Assembly: GCA_002373595.1 (NCBI GenBank)
Contig: DFKT01000110.1
Location: 1 to 6,837 of the forward strand
Origin: Lachnospiraceae bacterium UBA3638
Lineage (GTDB): Bacteria; Bacillota; Clostridia; Lachnospirales; Lachnospiraceae
Direction of reading: 5' to 3'
Length of the DNA: 6,837 nt
Part shown: positions 1 to 6,081 of the stretch, one piece after another
How the letters are laid out: each line of letters begins with the position of its first letter
Numbering within the stretch: the first letter of the stretch is position 1
The notes under the pieces: model-generated
The model's database searches: none
What the model saw: the letters and a program-made list of their open reading frames with translations, nothing else
Told to the model about the DNA's origin: nothing
Program-made: the position numbers and the translations under genes

Positions 1-44
1 TATCCTCTAAAGAACTTAGAAAAGAACTTATAGAGCTGGAATAA
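1..44 (+). CDS. C-terminal fragment of an upstream gene (unidentified)
   Basis: Reading from base 3, an open frame gives SSKELRKELIELE and then a TAA at 42-44. The composition (alternating Lys/Glu with regularly spaced Leu/Ile) is that of a charged amphipathic helix, a common way for a protein to end. A 10-base direct repeat AAAGAACTTA (9-18 and 21-30) underlies the two KEL units. The stop lies 49 bases before the next start codon, a normal gene spacing. Only 13 codons are visible, so the family cannot be named and the fragment could be chance. Sequence to the left of the window would settle it. Confidence 0.4.
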   Translation, partial: SSKELRKELIELE

Positions 45-93
45 TTCCCCTTTTGTGGATAAGATTATATTTTTATGATTACAGTATAGAACA

Positions 94-1125
94 ATGAATA
101 TCTCCCCACTCGGAAAAACGGGAATAGTAACCCCGCAGAATGCATTCGGAGCACTGCCCATACAGCGTACGGATCATGAAGAAGCCGTAAGGATCCTTCG
201 CCGTGCGTATGAAGGCGGTATGACATATTTCGATACAGCGAGAGCATACAGTAACAGCGAGGAGAAACTTCGCATGGCTTTCTCCGAACCGGGACTTCGC
301 GACAAGATCTATATCGCGACCAAGACTATGGCGAAGACTCCCGAAGCATTTTGGAAGGATCTCGAGACATCGCTCACCACGCTGGGCACTGATCATATCG
401 ATGTATATCAGTTCCATATGGCTGACAGATGTTACGCGCCCGATGACGGCACAGGTATGTATGAGTGCATGCTCGAAGCGAAAAGACAGGGGAAGATCGG
501 GCATATCGGGATCACGGCTCACAAGATCGCAGTTGCGGAGGAGATCGCTGTGAGCGGACTCTATGAGACTCTCCAGTTCCCGTTTTCATATCTGGCAGCG
601 GAAAGAGAGATAAAGCTCGTAGAGACTTGTGCACAAAACAATGTCGGATTTGTTGCAATGAAGGGACTCGCCGGAGGGCTTATCACGAGATCCGATGCGG
701 CTATGGCATTTATGACTCTCTATCCGAATGCACTTCCCATCTGGGGCATACAGAAGATGTCTGAACTCGAAGAGTGGCTTGCATTCATGGATGAGGTTCC
801 GGAATACACCGGAGAGATAAAGGATTATATTGAGAAGGAGAAATCCGAACTTGCAGGAGAATTCTGCAGAGGCTGTGGTTACTGCATGCCCTGTCCGGTC
901 GGTATAAAGATAAATAACTGCGCGAGGATGTCGCTCATGATAAGGCGTGCTCCTTCTTCAGGATGGCTCTCGGATGAGTGGCAGAGCGAGATGGCAAAGA
1001 TAGACGACTGCCTTAACTGCAGGAAATGCACTGCTCATTGTCCGTATGAATTAAATACACCGGAACTGTTGAAGAAAAACCTTGAAGATTACAGAAAGGT
1101 GCTGGCAGGAGAAATAAAAGTATAA
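94..1125 (+). CDS. Aldo/keto reductase with C-terminal double [4Fe-4S] ferredoxin-like domain
   Basis: This is a 343-residue probable cytoplasmic oxidoreductase. Residues 1 to about 240 form an aldo/keto reductase TIM barrel. The catalytic tetrad is readable: D47 and Y52 in FDTARAY, K77 in ATKT, and H108 in YQFHMAD. Residues 258-267 carry C-x2-C-x2-C-x2-CP (C258, C261, C264, C267), and 306-316 carry C-x2-C-x2-C-x3-CP (C306, C309, C312, C316), so two iron-sulfur clusters are expected. In this family, frequent in anaerobes, the barrel normally uses NAD(P)H; electron transfer between the barrel and the clusters is an inference, and the substrate cannot be read from sequence. The start fits the family's usual N-terminus (LGKTG at residues 6-10) but has no clear Shine-Dalgarno sequence. 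The gene stands alone on the plus strand and ends at a convergent hairpin. The family call is secure; the physiological role is unknown. Confidence 0.93.
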   Translation: MNISPLGKTGIVTPQNAFGALPIQRTDHEEAVRILRRAYEGGMTYFDTARAYSNSEEKLRMAFSEPGLRDKIYIATKTMAKTPEAFWKDLETSLTTLGTDHIDVYQFHMADRCYAPDDGTGMYECMLEAKRQGKIGHIGITAHKIAVAEEIAVSGLYETLQFPFSYLAAEREIKLVETCAQNNVGFVAMKGLAGGLITRSDAAMAFMTLYPNALPIWGIQKMSELEEWLAFMDEVPEYTGEIKDYIEKEKSELAGEFCRGCGYCMPCPVGIKINNCARMSLMIRRAPSSGWLSDEWQSEMAKIDDCLNCRKCTAHCPYELNTPELLKKNLEDYRKVLAGEIKV

Positions 1126-1158
1126 AACAGCGGCACACCGTGAATAAAACCATAAGAC

Positions 1159-1190
1159 AAGAGACGGACGGCTTAACGCCTCCGTCTCTT
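1159..1190. terminator. Bidirectional hairpin between convergent genes
   Basis: A perfect 10-bp stem (AAGAGACGGA at 1159-1168 with TCCGTCTCTT at 1181-1190) continues, after an unpaired C at 1169, as GGC/GCC (1170-1172 with 1178-1180), leaving a 5-nt TTAAC loop. It lies 33 bases after the aldo/keto reductase stop and across the last codons and stop of the minus-strand deacetylase gene. On the plus strand it is followed by TGATTT and on the minus strand by TGTCTTATGG, so neither U-tract is long. The stem and the position between two converging genes support a shared terminator; its efficiency in each direction is uncertain. Confidence 0.7.
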
Positions 1191-2630
1191 TGATTTCAGC
1201 ATATACATGACGACCATGGTCGCCATTACAGCCACGAAAACAACTATCACAACTATGAGGACCGTAACGAGAGGATCACTCTCGGAATCGGTCTTTTCTT
1301 TCGGTTTATCCGTCTCAGCCTCCTTTGCGGCTTCCTCTGCCGCAAGTCTTGCAGCCTCTTCCTCAGCGGCTTTTCCGGCGGCTTCTTCTTCGGCGAGTCT
1401 TGCTTCTTCGGCGGCCTTTTCTTCCTCTATTCGAGCCTGCTCCTCATAGGATACGAGGTTATCCATCATATCATTATTTACATCACTTCCTACGGTGGAG
1501 CGGTAGAGACCGAAATAAGAGCAGTTGATCTGGCTTGATCTGGAGTCGTTCGGATCGTCAGATACATAGAACCAGCACCACTGCTGTGATTCGTGCTTGA
1601 GATAAGCGTCAGAGGCTGCTTTTACGGCATCGCGTCCGCCGAGATTTTCGATCGGATGATGGAGCTCGAGCACGATCTTATTCTGATCATAGAGGTGGAA
1701 ATATGTCTTCGGAACATCATAAGCGCCGTATGTCTGCACACTCTCGGGTCTGTAATCCTCGGATGCACTGTTGTCTACGGATTCTGCGACTGCTTTGGCA
1801 AGGAGTCTGTGTCCGCCGTGTCCGTACTCTCCGTTAAAGTCCTGTGTTACGACTACGAGGGGCTTGAAACGCCTTATCGTCTCGGTGGTCCAAGCGGCTA
1901 CCTTGTCATAATCATATACGCTCTCGGCCGCTGCAAGGTCTGCAGCGTAATTGTCATCAAAGGGTCCGATGAGAGGATAATTGCGAACGCCGACTTCCCA
2001 GATACCGTCGAGCTTTTCGTGCTCTCTTACACGCAGTGCATTCCAGTAATTGGTCATATATGCGACCTGAACGGCGAGCTCTCTTTCTCCCGCATAGGTA
2101 GCGAGCACTCCTCCGAGGAAGAGTATCTCATCATCGGCATGGGTCGAGAATACCAGGAAATCGGCCTTATCCGCCATAGGTTTCCAGACCTGCACATCTC
2201 CGGGAAGTTCACCGTCCGAGTAAGCGAGGATATCACAGATCTGACCGCCTGAAGGGAGACTTATCTGCGCCGACGTGGTACCGCCCTCTATAGCTACATA
2301 CTCATGCAGGAATCCGTTCTTTCCGCATGCAAGCTCTGTACCGTCATGGGTAAGAGTCCAGCTTCCGGGTACCAGTCTCCAGCGTATATACAGACCGAAG
2401 ACAGGCTCGCCCGAGGTGACTGTTATGACGTCGCCTTCTTTAAATGAACAGTTGGTTTCGTAGTTGGAATCGTCGAGTCCGCCGGTGGATGCGCCGTTAG
2501 CGGAAGAAAAAGAAACCGATACCTTGTGAGCCGGCTCGGATGTGGCATGAGCCTTATCCGAATATGCGAATATACATATTAAAACTGCAATGATTGCAAT
2601 GGATGATCTGAATATAGAGAAGCGTGACAT
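1173..2630 (-). CDS. Secreted, membrane-anchored PIG-L/LmbE-family deacetylase
   Basis: The 485-residue product starts with a signal peptide (basic MSRFSIFR, hydrophobic 11-22, likely cleavage after AHA at 27-29). Residues about 35-150 look like a beta-rich domain of unidentified family. The PIG-L domain starts near 155: HADDE at 164-168 is the AHPDDE-type metal motif with Pro replaced by Ala, and GEYGHGGH at 267-274 supplies the second histidine motif (H271, H274). By analogy with MshB, H164, D167 and H274 would bind zinc and D166 would act as general base. Residues about 394-440 are an Ala/Glu/Lys-rich predicted coiled coil. A transmembrane helix at about 453-477 and the tail KSKRRRR follow, so the enzyme should sit outside the cell, tethered by its C-terminus. 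Family members remove N-acetyl groups from GlcNAc-type sugars; the substrate here is unknown. The gene starts 3 nt after the glycosyltransferase stop with only a weak AGG upstream, suggesting translational coupling. Confidence 0.88.
   Translation of the reverse strand: MSRFSIFRSSIAIIAVLICIFAYSDKAHATSEPAHKVSVSFSSANGASTGGLDDSNYETNCSFKEGDVITVTSGEPVFGLYIRWRLVPGSWTLTHDGTELACGKNGFLHEYVAIEGGTTSAQISLPSGGQICDILAYSDGELPGDVQVWKPMADKADFLVFSTHADDEILFLGGVLATYAGERELAVQVAYMTNYWNALRVREHEKLDGIWEVGVRNYPLIGPFDDNYAADLAAAESVYDYDKVAAWTTETIRRFKPLVVVTQDFNGEYGHGGHRLLAKAVAESVDNSASEDYRPESVQTYGAYDVPKTYFHLYDQNKIVLELHHPIENLGGRDAVKAASDAYLKHESQQWCWFYVSDDPNDSRSSQINCSYFGLYRSTVGSDVNNDMMDNLVSYEEQARIEEEKAAEEARLAEEEAAGKAAEEEAARLAAEEAAKEAETDKPKEKTDSESDPLVTVLIVVIVVFVAVMATMVVMYMLKSKRRRR
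1311..1451 (-). repeat. Ala/Glu-rich low-complexity stalk inside the deacetylase gene
   Basis: This encodes residues about 394-440 of the deacetylase. Near-repeated units built from EEA, ARLAEEEAA and AARLAAEEAA run without Pro or Gly apart from one Gly. They read as a long charged helix or coiled coil, followed by a Lys/Glu/Ser/Asp linker to the membrane segment (coded by about 1200-1274). It probably acts as a spacer holding the catalytic domain off the membrane. Such repetitive coding DNA can vary in unit number between strains; this is inference, as only one copy is seen. Confidence 0.6.
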
Positions 2631-2633
2631 TTT

Positions 2634-3560
2634 TTACCTATTATCTATTCTTTCTTTAACTATGAACTGAGGGGACTTATTGAGGGATATATATATACGT
2701 CCGAGATATTCCCCGATTATTCCGAGCATGAGGAGATTGAGTCCTCCGATGAAGGTGGTGACCGCCATCAGTGAACTGAATCCCATTACGTAATTGATAC
2801 CGACCAATTTGAGTATGATGGTCACGATACCGTAGATGAAGCTTCCAAACGCCATCAGAGCGCCTATTCCGGTCGCTATGCGTAAGGGCTTTACGGAGAA
2901 TGCGGTAAATCCGTTCATCCAGAGGGAGAGGAGCTTTCCGAGAGTATATCCGGAGGTTCCTTCCGTGCGGGCCCTGTGATTGACGTCCACATTGCAGATA
3001 TTCCTGGTAGAGCGAAGTACCAGTCCTATTACGTAGGGGTAGGGATTGGTATACTTTATCATCTCATCGACGATGAGGCGCTTAACTGCGAAATAGCTAG
3101 ATACCTTGAGTGACTTGGGCTTATTAAGCATGAATCTGAGCATCCAGTCATTCACGGTGCTTCCGAAGTTGCGGAAGCCGGAATGTTTCTTGGAAGCATA
3201 TCTGGCGTAAACGGCATCGTATCCCGCTTCTATCTTCTCGAGGAGCTTGCCGACCTCTTCGGCGGGAGTCTGGCCGTCGTCATCGAGGCAGACTATCACA
3301 TCCCCTTTTACCTGGTGAAATCCGGCCATAAGAGCAGCGTGCTGTCCGAAATTCTCGTTCAGATTGACGCCGACCACCTTCGGATTCTTCTCGCAGAGCC
3401 CTTTGATGGTCTCAAAAGTATCGTCCGGAGACGAGTCGTTTACAAGGATTATCTCATAGTCACGGCCGGTCATGGCCTTCTCGATCTCATCCACGACACC
3501 GCCTATCATATTGCTCGATCTGTAGCAGGGTATTACGAAACTTGTAAGGTATTTTTCCAC
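2634..3560 (-). CDS. Polyprenyl-phosphate glycosyltransferase, GT2 family (ArnC/GtrB/DPM1-like)
   Basis: Numbering is from a GTG start at 3558-3560 (308 residues). The GT-A domain begins with SFVIPCY (7-13). VND at 40-42 contributes to nucleotide binding, GQHAALMAGF (72-81) is typical of the ArnC/GtrB group, and LDDDGQTP (92-99) holds the metal-binding acidic motif D93-D95. Two membrane helices follow (about 226-249 and 261-287), with the family signature GEYLGRIY at 283-290. Such enzymes move a sugar from a nucleotide donor to undecaprenyl or dolichyl phosphate at the cytoplasmic face; the sugar cannot be told from sequence. An in-frame ATG at 3581 would add 7 residues but has no ribosome binding site and lies about 5 nt from the predicted transcript start. 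The GTG has AAAGGAG 11 nt upstream and gives the normal family N-terminus. It is the first gene of a two-gene operon with the deacetylase. Confidence 0.9.
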   Translation of the reverse strand: MEKYLTSFVIPCYRSSNMIGGVVDEIEKAMTGRDYEIILVNDSSPDDTFETIKGLCEKNPKVVGVNLNENFGQHAALMAGFHQVKGDVIVCLDDDGQTPAEEVGKLLEKIEAGYDAVYARYASKKHSGFRNFGSTVNDWMLRFMLNKPKSLKVSSYFAVKRLIVDEMIKYTNPYPYVIGLVLRSTRNICNVDVNHRARTEGTSGYTLGKLLSLWMNGFTAFSVKPLRIATGIGALMAFGSFIYGIVTIILKLVGINYVMGFSSLMAVTTFIGGLNLLMLGIIGEYLGRIYISLNKSPQFIVKERIDNR

Positions 3561-3571
3561 GCTAAAAAACG

Positions 3572-3578
3572 CTCCTTT
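3572..3578 (-). promoter_or_regulatory. Ribosome binding site selecting the GTG start of the glycosyltransferase
   Basis: The minus strand reads AAAGGAG here, 11 nt before the GTG at 3558-3560. It falls inside the extra codons that a start at the 3581 ATG would require. This, with the promoter at 3593-3621, favours the shorter protein. Confidence 0.6.
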
Positions 3579-3590
3579 CATGCCTGCATG
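3579..3590. repeat. Small inverted repeat at the predicted transcript start
   Basis: CATGC at 3579-3583 and GCATG at 3586-3590 are exact inverted repeats separated by 2 nt. The element overlaps the expected start site of the glycosyltransferase transcript and the alternative ATG. It could be a small operator, but 5-bp arms can arise by chance and no family of regulator is suggested. Confidence 0.2.
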
Positions 3591-3592
3591 TG

Positions 3593-3621
3593 ATTATAGC
3601 ATACTTTATCTTTTTTGCGAA
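3593..3621 (-). promoter_or_regulatory. SigA-type promoter for the glycosyltransferase-deacetylase operon
   Basis: On the minus strand a consensus -10 box TATAAT (3593-3598) is preceded by a 17-nt spacer and a -35 box TTCGCA (3616-3621, four of six matches to TTGACA). Transcription would start near 3586, giving a leader of about 26 nt that contains the AAAGGAG site before the GTG start. Confidence 0.6.
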
Positions 3622-3633
3622 ATATGGTATCAT
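3605..3633 (+). promoter_or_regulatory. Candidate extended -10 promoter for mecA
   Basis: TATCAT at 3628-3633 is preceded by TGG (3625-3627), making an extended -10 element. A weak -35-like TTTATC (3605-3610) lies at 17-nt spacing. It sits 24 nt upstream of the mecA start and overlaps the divergent minus-strand promoter, so the two polymerases may compete. Only the -10 part is convincing. Confidence 0.35.
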
Positions 3634-3657
3634 TAAGCCAAATAGCGAGGGGTTGTT

Positions 3658-4380
3658 ATGAAGATCGAAAGGATCGATGACAAAACTATAAAATGCTATC
3701 TTTCCATGGAAGAACTCGAGGAATACGAGGTCGATTACCATGATTTTTTGTCGCGCAATGACAAGGCTCAGCGCCTTATGAGCGAGATCATGGAGGAGGC
3801 CAAGGAGCAGCTGGACTATGAGCCGCCCAAGAAGCCCTTCGAGATCCAGATAATGATGGTCCCGGAGCAGGGAATGGTGCTCACATTCTCGGAAAAGGAC
3901 CCCATGGACCTTCTTACGGATATGAAACTGGCCGGATTCATGCAGAATCTCCAGAGTCTTATAGAGCATATAAGTCAGACCGGCAGCAAGACCGGCTCAG
4001 CTCCGAATATGGACAGCCTTGCCGATAAGCTTGCTGAAAAGATCGCCGGCAGCCTGACCGATATCCCGCTTGAAAAGGAAGCAGCGCCCGTTCAGATACA
4101 GGACGCGGTATTTTGCTTTGACAATATAGCTTATCTTATGAATTATGCCGATTCTCTGCCACGTACCTTGAGGGTGGAGTCCAGACTGTACAAGATGGAT
4201 GATTATTTCTATCTCTATATGCACAGGGGCGGAGCGGCATATGATAAATTCAGCAAAGCGTGCGGAGAAGCGCTTGAATTCTCGACCGTGGCGGGAGCCG
4301 GAGACGGATGCGAGGATATCCTTAGGGAACATGCTGAACTGATCATTGGGGAAAAAGCTCTCAGAAAGCTTCACTCATAA
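3658..4380 (+). CDS. mecA: MecA-family adaptor for the ClpC-ClpP protease
   Basis: The 240-residue cytoplasmic protein matches the two-domain MecA/YpbH plan. The N-terminal domain opens with MKIERIDDKTIKCYLSMEEL, close to the MecA pattern of IERI, then TIK, then a following acidic helix, and runs to about residue 80. A variable linker (about 81-145, Lys/Ser/Gly/Met-rich) follows. The C-terminal domain (about 146-240) has FCFDNIAYLMNYADSL, SRLYKMDDYFYLYM and EHAELIIGEKALRKL, matching in order the MecA C-terminal region that binds ClpC. In Bacillus, MecA delivers ComK to ClpCP and helps assemble the ClpC hexamer; the substrate here is unknown. AGGGG at 3648-3652, 5 nt before the ATG, is a good ribosome binding site. 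The linker is longer than in the 218-residue B. subtilis protein. The next gene follows after 42 nt without a visible terminator, so co-transcription is likely. Confidence 0.85.
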   Translation: MKIERIDDKTIKCYLSMEELEEYEVDYHDFLSRNDKAQRLMSEIMEEAKEQLDYEPPKKPFEIQIMMVPEQGMVLTFSEKDPMDLLTDMKLAGFMQNLQSLIEHISQTGSKTGSAPNMDSLADKLAEKIAGSLTDIPLEKEAAPVQIQDAVFCFDNIAYLMNYADSLPRTLRVESRLYKMDDYFYLYMHRGGAAYDKFSKACGEALEFSTVAGAGDGCEDILREHAELIIGEKALRKLHS

Positions 4381-4422
4381 AGGTCTTAACTTTCTGTCCT
4401 ACAATCCGAGCGGAGGAAATCT

Positions 4423-6081
4423 ATGAAATGTCCAAGCTGCGGCGGCGGGATCAAGTTCGACCCGGCTCGTCAGAAATTATGTTGTGATTATTGCGGATCG
4501 GAGTATACCACCGCTGAATATGATGCGCTCGTTGCTGCCGAGACCGGTGTAAATACGGGGACGTCTCAGGAAGGATCGGGAACGCTTTCCGGTACTGCGG
4601 TAGAAGCGGCAGTGGTATCCGAGGATGAAGGATTCGATTCGATAAAGTATACCTGCCCCAATTGCGGAGGCTCCATCCTTTCATATGACAATACAGCGGC
4701 GACTTTCTGCAGCTATTGCGGATCCCAGACGATACTTGAGGGCCGTATGGTTAAGGAGAGAAAACCGGACAGGATCATTCCTTTCATACTTTCCAAAGAG
4801 CAGTGCGAGGAGAAGTACAAGAGCACGATAGCAAGAGCGCTCTTTGCACCGAGTGATTTCAGGAAAGACACTACGGTCGAGAGATTCCGCGGTATATACA
4901 TGCCCTACTGGGTATACAACTTAAATGTAAATGACAAAGAAGTAGTCGTAAAGGGATCGAAGAGCCACAGGAGCGGAGATTACATCTACACCAAGCATTA
5001 CAATCTCGTATCCAGGGTAAATGCTCATTACGACGGAATATCGTTTGACGCGGCATCTACCTTCTCCGACAATTTGAGCGAAGCCATTGCTCCTTATGAT
5101 TACAAGGAGTCCGTGGATTTCGTGCCGACATATCTCTCGGGATTCTATGCCGACAGCGCCGATGTTGATGATTCGGTCTATGCTGAGGAAGCGCAGGCAG
5201 TGATCACAGCGGATCTTACCAATACGATAATCAGAAACAAGACATACAGGTCCTACTCCGTATCCAATACCAAGTCGGTACAGAATGCGATAGGAGTGAG
5301 TCAGCAGAAAGCAAAAACGGCATTTTTCCCTGTATGGTTCCTGTCCACTAAGGTGGGTAACCGTATCAGCTATGCGGTGGTAAACGGACAGACCGGAAAG
5401 GTTGCAGCGGATATACCTATAGATTTCGCAAAATACATAGCGATCTCGCTCGGACTGGCTGCACCGATCTTCGTATTGCTGAGCTTTGTGTTTAACCTGA
5501 CCATTACGCCGGGAACACTTCTTTTCATCTCGATCATATTGGCGATAGTCAGCATGATCATATCGGGTTCCCAGCTCGCTGCCATCTACAGGAGAGAGCA
5601 CAATCTCGATGACAAAGGACTCGAGTCGGTACAGCCCGTAACCGGGGCTGATGTCATCAAAGCCAAGGTGGAGACCAAGGCTTACGAAGATGTCGGCAAA
5701 ACGATCTTTTGGATAATCGTTGTATTGCTTGCGATATTTACCGGATGGGGTGCGATCATTGCAGTTGCCATAGGATCCGCGCTTTTGAAGGGTAAGGGCG
5801 ATCAGCCCAAACTGAAGGTGGAAAAGAAGAAGGTCAAAGTCAAAGTACCTTTTGCGGACAAGGCACCTTCATTTATCAAGCTTATAGCAGGTATCGTAGG
5901 AGGTATAGCCGTATTTATCGTAGCACCCGCGCAGGATATCTACTACTATGGCGGAGTTGCGATCACGATCATCATGACTATACTCACATACTTCGATATC
6001 GCGAAGCAGCACAATATGCTTACCACACGTAAGCTTCCTCAGTTCGAAAAGAGAGGAGGCGACGAGTACAATTATGACTAA
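4423..6081 (+). CDS. YdjG-like double zinc-ribbon polytopic membrane protein
   Basis: The 552-residue product has two N-terminal zinc ribbons: C3-x2-C6 with C21-x2-C24, and C78-x2-C81 with C96-x2-C99, joined by a Gly/Ser/Thr/Glu-rich linker (about 40-70). Residues about 115-330 form a conserved domain with RIIPFILSKEQCEEKY (118-131), FRGIYMPYWVYNL (155-167) and FFPVWFLS (301-308). As recalled, these match B. subtilis YdjG, a membrane protein that with YdjH positions the SPFH protein YdjI in PspA-linked envelope stress. Hydrophobic segments lie near 337-357, 362-385, 426-455, 484-501 and 506-524. A lysine-rich stretch (about 463-475) separates the third and fourth. YdjG is about 340 residues from memory, so roughly 200 C-terminal residues are extra. 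Automated pipelines often mislabel such proteins as TFIIB-type, primosomal or RNA polymerase zinc-ribbon proteins; nothing here supports nucleic-acid work. GGAGG at 4412-4416 fixes the start. The end overlaps the next gene. Confidence 0.82.
   Translation: MKCPSCGGGIKFDPARQKLCCDYCGSEYTTAEYDALVAAETGVNTGTSQEGSGTLSGTAVEAAVVSEDEGFDSIKYTCPNCGGSILSYDNTAATFCSYCGSQTILEGRMVKERKPDRIIPFILSKEQCEEKYKSTIARALFAPSDFRKDTTVERFRGIYMPYWVYNLNVNDKEVVVKGSKSHRSGDYIYTKHYNLVSRVNAHYDGISFDAASTFSDNLSEAIAPYDYKESVDFVPTYLSGFYADSADVDDSVYAEEAQAVITADLTNTIIRNKTYRSYSVSNTKSVQNAIGVSQQKAKTAFFPVWFLSTKVGNRISYAVVNGQTGKVAADIPIDFAKYIAISLGLAAPIFVLLSFVFNLTITPGTLLFISIILAIVSMIISGSQLAAIYRREHNLDDKGLESVQPVTGADVIKAKVETKAYEDVGKTIFWIIVVLLAIFTGWGAIIAVAIGSALLKGKGDQPKLKVEKKKVKVKVPFADKAPSFIKLIAGIVGGIAVFIVAPAQDIYYYGGVAITIIMTILTYFDIAKQHNMLTTRKLPQFEKRGGDEYNYD

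Noticed and set aside
38..48. Palindrome GGAAT-A-ATTCC at the end of the upstream fragment
   Set aside because: With 5-bp arms and no adequate loop or U-tract it is too small to be a terminator and likely chance.
53..79. SigA promoter TTGTGG/TATGAT before the aldo/keto reductase
   Set aside because: The spacer is only 15 nt and the -35 is poor. AT-rich DNA gives several equal alternatives, so no single promoter can be called.
1170..1280. LPXTG-type sortase anchor at the C-terminus of the deacetylase
   Set aside because: A hydrophobic helix and Arg-rich tail are present, but no LPXTG- or NPQTN-like motif precedes them. A simple stop-transfer membrane anchor fits better.
1524..1543. Tandem TTGATCTGG repeat inside the deacetylase gene
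   Set aside because: It is two short coding copies within conserved-looking sequence, with no further units; no sign of an array.
1593..2252. A 219-codon plus-strand open frame opposite the deacetylase gene
   Set aside because: It lies wholly antisense to a gene with clear signal peptide, catalytic motifs and anchor. Its Ile/Val/Cys/Arg-rich product shows no recognisable domain. It is a codon-use shadow.
3183..3593. A 136-codon plus-strand open frame opposite the glycosyltransferase start
   Set aside because: It is antisense to the conserved GT-A motifs and would end by crossing the promoter region; no ribosome binding site or domain supports it.
4400..4405. A TACAAT -10-like box between mecA and the YdjG-like gene
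   Set aside because: No acceptable -35 lies 16-18 nt upstream and there is no extended -10, so an internal promoter is not supported.
4921..5601. A 226-codon minus-strand open frame opposite the YdjG-like gene
   Set aside because: The translation is rich in Arg, Tyr, Cys and Ile with no domain pattern, and the opposite strand has a conserved protein with a good ribosome binding site.
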